From positions 2,929,899-2,993,898 of the forward strand of contig JAGGNK010011003.1 in assembly GCA_017590115.1 (NCBI GenBank): a DNA stretch of 64,000 bases, given 5' to 3'. The translations under genes and the position numbers were made by a program. Every line of letters begins with the position of its first letter. Position 1 is the first letter of the stretch. The notes below the pieces were generated by a model. It did not search any database. It saw nothing but the letters and a program-made list of their open reading frames with translations, and was not told the origin of the DNA. Source of the DNA: Montifringilla adamsi (Eukaryota; Chordata; Aves; Passeriformes; Passeridae). Shown one piece after another: positions 49,401-55,400 of the stretch.

Positions 49401-52400
49401 GTTACTTCAGAAATACTTTGCTGAAGAAATGAGCTGGTGTCTGTGTGCCTGGGTACAAAAAGTCTGTTTTACAGCAGGATGGCAGCACTGCTCCCTACTG
49501 CTGCTAAATCCTGGGATGAGCAGAGCATCAAGGGGGCAAGTTTGGGAAGTGAATCACAGCTCTGGTTTGTGTATTCATGATAATGGTTCTTAAGTCTGAA
49601 TCAAGCTGTGAGCTAGAAACTAAGGCATAATGGACAGCTTTATAGCTGGGTACTTAGAGAACCATGCCTATTATTTTCAGGTCCTTCCAGCATAGCAAAG
49701 TCCCATTGAGGATCAATTGCTGCTGAGGAAAGGTCCTTCTCTAGCCTTGCTCCAGCTGATCCCAAAGGGCTCCAGCTTCTGTCCACGTGGTGCCACTTTT
49801 TTTTTGGTACTTATGTTCCCCATATGCTATGAAGGTTATAAAATAAAAAGCCAGTGAAGGGTGACAGATTGCAAAAAAAGAATGTCTGGATGCTTAATGC
49901 AAATTATCCACTATCTTGGCACATCCAATATGCAGATTTTCTTCCTCCCTCTTTTAAAGAAAGACTCCTGTGCCTGGTGAATTGTTAGTACTGAATACCA
50001 AACACTATCAAGATGGCTTTTAACATGTCACGCTTGGCTTCCTGACACATAATGAATCAGCAGGAAAGGAGATTTCTATAGGGAAGAAAGTGCATTATGA
50101 AAGGAAGGCTAATAAAAAGCATACACACATACTCTTCCTGCTTCTTAGTGGTTCAAGAAGTGAAACCACTGTAGAACTATGTTTGATTAAATATAGCCAT
50201 AATATAGGAACACAAAAGGGAAAAAAAAAAGTCTGAAGCTTAGCAGAAATTCTGGAAAGGATTTTAATCCAGATTCCTGTTCAGACTTCTACTGCATTTC
50301 CTGATAATTTAAAATGAAAGCTGTGAATTGCTTCAGCTCTTCCCTTTTCAGTGATGGCATGGGGGGGGGGGGGGGGGGGGTCTAAAAGCTGCTGCATTAC
50401 AGCAGCAACACATTCCTCCTGCCACACACCCTGCAGCACCAGGCAGCACAGCCAGGCAGAGTTACTGGTGCTGCACTGGGTGCTCAAAGGAGAGAAGTGA
50501 GGCTGGGGAAGGTCCACAACTCAGAGTGCTAATGCTGCTGCAATCTTATTTTACAAACTTGGGCTCTCACCTTTCTTGTCTTTCTTCCTTTTTGAAGAAA
50601 AAGCAATAAAAATGACCTTCTGATAGTGCCCAGCAGCTCCTGTTCATTAGCACTGCCAGGACTTTGACCACCATGAGCAAAGGAACGAAAGATGATCTGA
50701 ATTACCAACAAAAAGGCTGCTCAGAATCCAAGGGAAACTTGCACACAGAAACATATGATTGTCAAAGTTTCTTACACCACCTTGGCTATTTCTGCCTTCT
50801 GCTGCTGGTGGTACACAGTCCTTCACAATTTCCAGGCCTGCAGTCCTGCTGTCTTGGAGATATCTTCCTCCTCCCCATCACCTGAACTCTACCTTACTGT
50901 CTCATCATCACTCCAGACCCAACACCATCAACAGATGTTTCCCTGCTTCTCTCCCTGTGGTTTCTCTACCCTAAGCAAAACTTGTCCCTAAAGTACCCTC
51001 CCACATTTAAATCCGATCATTTCACCCTTTCTGAATCCTCTTAGACATTTCTCTTTGCCACTTCAAGCATTTTACACTTCCTGGTTTTATTCCAAAGACG
51101 TTGCTCTTCCATACCACCTCCCCAGAACATAGCTAACACATACATGTACATGTACAGAACATTATGAAGCCATTCCCTATATCCTCCATGTGGCTCCTCT
51201 GCCCCAATTTGGTGAGTCTTTTGTCACTTCAGTAACAACAATGAGATCTCCCCCATGAAATTGGTATGTCGGATAGACTGATAGAGCTGGAATACCTAGA
51301 ATCATAAAGGTTAGTTTTCTGTTTGCCTCTGCCTCCTGACGTATCTCGACAGCCTGCTGCAAGCCCTGGTGTCAGAAGTCCTGCCCTCAGCCCCTCCTGA
51401 CCCACACAAAGTGCTTTAAAAATCCCCAAAGTGCTGCTGGGAGCGTGAGCGGGTCCTTTGTCCAGCTGCCCATTCCTGCCTTGTGCCCACATCCCGCTCC
51501 TCCACGCCTGACACCGAGAGGTGTTTCCATGGCGATGGTCAATTGGAAATGGCAGCCTTGTCCCTTCCATTTCCACTGCCTTTCTGTTGACACAAGTAAA
51601 GGCCCTGCTCTGATTTCTCAGTTTGGCTGAAGGATACTTCCATTAGATTTATCCTTTCGTACCCAGACGCCCACACACAGTTTAGCTTTGATTTTCCAGC
51701 CTTCCATTTCCACTCGTTACTGGTTGTGAAGGACGGGTTTACCTGAGCCTCACTGCTGGGGACAGCAGTGCCACCCCCTGAATGCTAATGTCCTGCACGG
51801 ACTCACAGGCGCGTTTTGCTTGGAGCTGCTCTTTAAAGACACGTCTGCCTTCCAAAACAACACTTTTCCCTGAAAGACGCAGTGGGATGCTCACAGGGGC
51901 TGGGCTGCCCAATGTCCCTTGGATGGGGCCAGCAGGAGCGGACACGACTCTTGGGAAGCCGCTGGGCGCAGCCCCCGGCGCGTTTGCAGCCCTTGTGTCC
52001 GAGGCTGCTCGCACACGGAGCAGCAGAGAGGCAGCCACTTCTGCCGCTCGTCCTGTGTGGTCCTCGCCCTCCGCCGGCTGCGGCTCAAGGGCACCATCAC
52101 CATCCTCCCCCTCCTCCTCCTCCTCCTCCTCCTCCTCCTGCTGCTGCCAAGAGCGGCGGGAGAGGCGCCCGGCGGCCGCCAGGTGGCGCCAGCGGATAAG
52201 GAACGGGATAAGGGCCGGGATCAGCACCGGGACCGGAACTGGGATAAGGGCCGGGATCAGCACCGGGACCGGGATAAGGGCCGGGATCAGCACCGGGACC
52301 GGGATAAGGGCCGGGATCAGCACCGGGACCGGAACTGGGATAAGGGCCGGGATCAGCACCGGGACCGGGATAAGGGCCGGGATCAGCACCGGGACCGGGA

Positions 52401-55400
52401 CTGGGATAAGGGCCGGGATCAGCACCGGGACCGGGACTGGGATAAGGGTCGGGATCAGCACCGGGAGTGGGACCAGGACTGGGATAAGGTCCGGGATCAG
52501 CACTAGGACCAGGACCACGTGTCCCGGGGTCCCAGACCCATACGAAGCCCAGCAAGGCCTCCCCATTTCTCTAGAGTAAATTTAAAAATTTTTTTTCTCC
52601 AATTTTGTTTGGTTTTTTTTTTTTTTAGCAAGAATCTTGCTTGGCGTATTTGGGGGAAAAAATTCCTCATAGAGGGCTTTGATCCTTTCCCAAGGCTCCC
52701 AGCCCTTCTCCCCAGGGCTCTTCCCCGGGTCCCAGCCATCCTTCCCCAGGCCACATCTCCATGGCACTGCCAGGAAGATTTGGACTGACACCTTTGCAGA
52801 TGCTCTAGGACTGAGACTGCCAGTCACTGCCAGTCTGCCAAGTGTTAACAGAGGAGATAAAATGCTAAGGAAGAACAGGAAACAAAGGCTGGCGTGCCTG
52901 TAGCCTCCTCAGAGAATCACAGAATCACTGGGTTGGAAGAGACCTTCAAGACCATCGAGTCCAACCTGTTCCCTGACACCTCAACTCAACCCAGTGCCAC
53001 ATCCAGGCTTTGTTAAACACACCCAGGGATGGTGACTGCACCACCTCCCCGGGCAGCCATTCCAGAACTTTATCACTCTTTCCATGAAAAACTTTTTCAG
53101 CAATTGCTGCATCTGGTTTAACGCCCAAGTTTTAGGGAACAGGAAACTATTTGGTTTAGGTTTCCTCAAGTTAGTTTCCATTTCTGCTAATGGTGGGTTC
53201 CTACTGGACTGCTGCCAGCACTCAGTGGGATTATTTCACTTTGGTGTCCCCAAACGCAGCTGAAAGGCAGCAGCTGAAACACAGTTCCTAATTTTGTTCT
53301 TTCGGCAAAGTGGGACTGTCTATGGTAGGTGAAACTCGAGCACAAGTGAAACTGTTTCCCTACAGAGTGGCCCATGTAGGCACGGGATCAAGCTTCCTCT
53401 GGGGACATAAAGGCCACTGCAGATCTCAGAGGGAGAGGAAAAGTGTATTCCTGCATGAGCTGCACACCTGCAGGAGTGAGGGGCCTGGGGGAAGATGAGA
53501 AGCTGAGCAGGAGGCTGATGAGCAGGAGGCTGATGCTGGCCACACAGACAATGTGAGCAGGGGTACTCAAAGTCCAAGGGGTGGGTGGACGTAAGAACCT
53601 ATCTAGCACCTTCTATCATGTCCTCTTTTTAATAAAAACTCAGACTGTTGCAGTAAAACTGGATGTCAGCATTACTGAATCCAATGTTTTTTTAAAGAAT
53701 GCACATTGCTTTCTATGTGGTCAGCTGAGCTAAGCTGGCAAGCTTCAGTTTCCATTGGGGGTGGTACGTTGGAGCTCAAACAAACTGCTTGGGGAATTGT
53801 GAAATTCATCCCATGTAGCATTTTTGTACAAATGATCTTTTAAGACGAAATATAACCCCAACCCTTAAATAGAGTTACTGAAATTGAATATAAATTCAAG
53901 CCAAGGTAAAACTCCCAACAACTCAGTTCTTCAAACTGCATTAATTCCAATTGCTGCTGAGTTTTGTTCTGAGCTACAGGCGTTTGATGCTTTCTCCAGT
54001 GATGACAACGCAGGGATGCAGGTTGAGGTCACCTCCAGGAGGCCTGGTGGCTTCACTGACACAGAATTAGGGACTCTGGGAAAAGGCAAGAGCAGCCCTT
54101 GCCCATGGACTGATGAGCACACATGGAATTTCCAGCTTGCCCAGCTGTGGCTGCGTGCAGGCAGCACAAACAGGAGCCCTCAGTTCCTATGCAGCAGGGA
54201 AATGCAAAAAGCTTTTCCTCTGAAAGGAAGATAGCTCTTAATTATAGTGGACCTGGAACAAGGATTGCAACGTAGCACCAGCTGTGAGCTTTTAAGTCAT
54301 ACTTTGCCAGCTGAAGGATGAGAGAGCCAAAAGGGGATGATTTGGAGAAACCCCCAACATGAGCTGGCCCACAATTTGCTGATCATATGGAGTTTATATA
54401 CAGAATTCTGCTGTGATGGATTCTGCCACTGAATTTGCTTTTACCACCAGATGCCTCTAAGGACATCTGCTAATCTATTCAGAGAAATCTCAAAGCAAGA
54501 CTGTAATGGGGCACGAGGGGGGGAGGAAATTGAAAGTTATGCCAAATTGAGACTCATTCTTCACACCAGGCATCCTGAAATGACTTACAGGTGTCTCGGA
54601 CCACATTCCTGCAGAATTTTCATGGATTATAGCTATTTACTTTACACAAATGTACCCAAAAGCTGCATTCATACCAAAGCAATACACACACACACGACAA
54701 CCCTTTTGCTTGAGACACCCAGCTGAGATGCTCCCAACATCTGGATTATCCCAGCTCTGGCATCAGTGGAGGTGTCACAGCCTTCCCTGGGCTCCCTGAC
54801 CTTGCTGACACTCTGAGACAAGGGGCCTCCTCTCCAAGCCTGCAAGGAGAAAGGAATCATCCTGTGGGAGGTCAGGAATGTGTAAGAGGCCTTCCAGGCT
54901 CACATGCTTCAGTCTTGAGGACTGCCAGGTTGAGGTCTGACAAGCCAACAGTGCTGGTCCAGAGAAGGCAGTCTGGAGGTCATGGACAGTGTGAAGGCAG
55001 TTGACAAATAGATTACAACTCCAAAGCCACGAAAGCTGAAGTCAGGCTGATTAATTAATTATTTACAGTCTCAACGCAGCTGGAGGTGTTGAGAAAACCT
55101 CAAATCCTTAGAGCATCTGCAGCATTTACCTTTCATGGATGTTCAGATGGGTTCATTTCAGTCTCTTAATTAGTTCACACAGCTATGTTAGAACAAGTTA
55201 ATGCTCTTTCTACAAAGCTCTCAGAGCTCTATGACCACTCCATAAAGGTGGGGTTTTAATCCATAACCAGCAGTGCAAGCACAGTGACAGGATGAGCACA
55301 CACCACCCCTGCAGCCAGCCAAGAAGCTCTCTCTGGGTTCAGCAGTCTCCCTCAGGAGCAGGGCAGAAGTCATCTCTCAGACTTCAGCACCCTGCTCTGC

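Noticed and set aside
51294..51309. CCTAGAATCATAAAGG scrap resembling a CR1 tail
   Set aside because: Too short to call an element with confidence.
51739..52579. Long open frames (265-275 codons) on both strands
   Set aside because: They consist largely of the 30/36-bp minisatellite and a GC-rich block, where stop codons are absent because of repeat periodicity.
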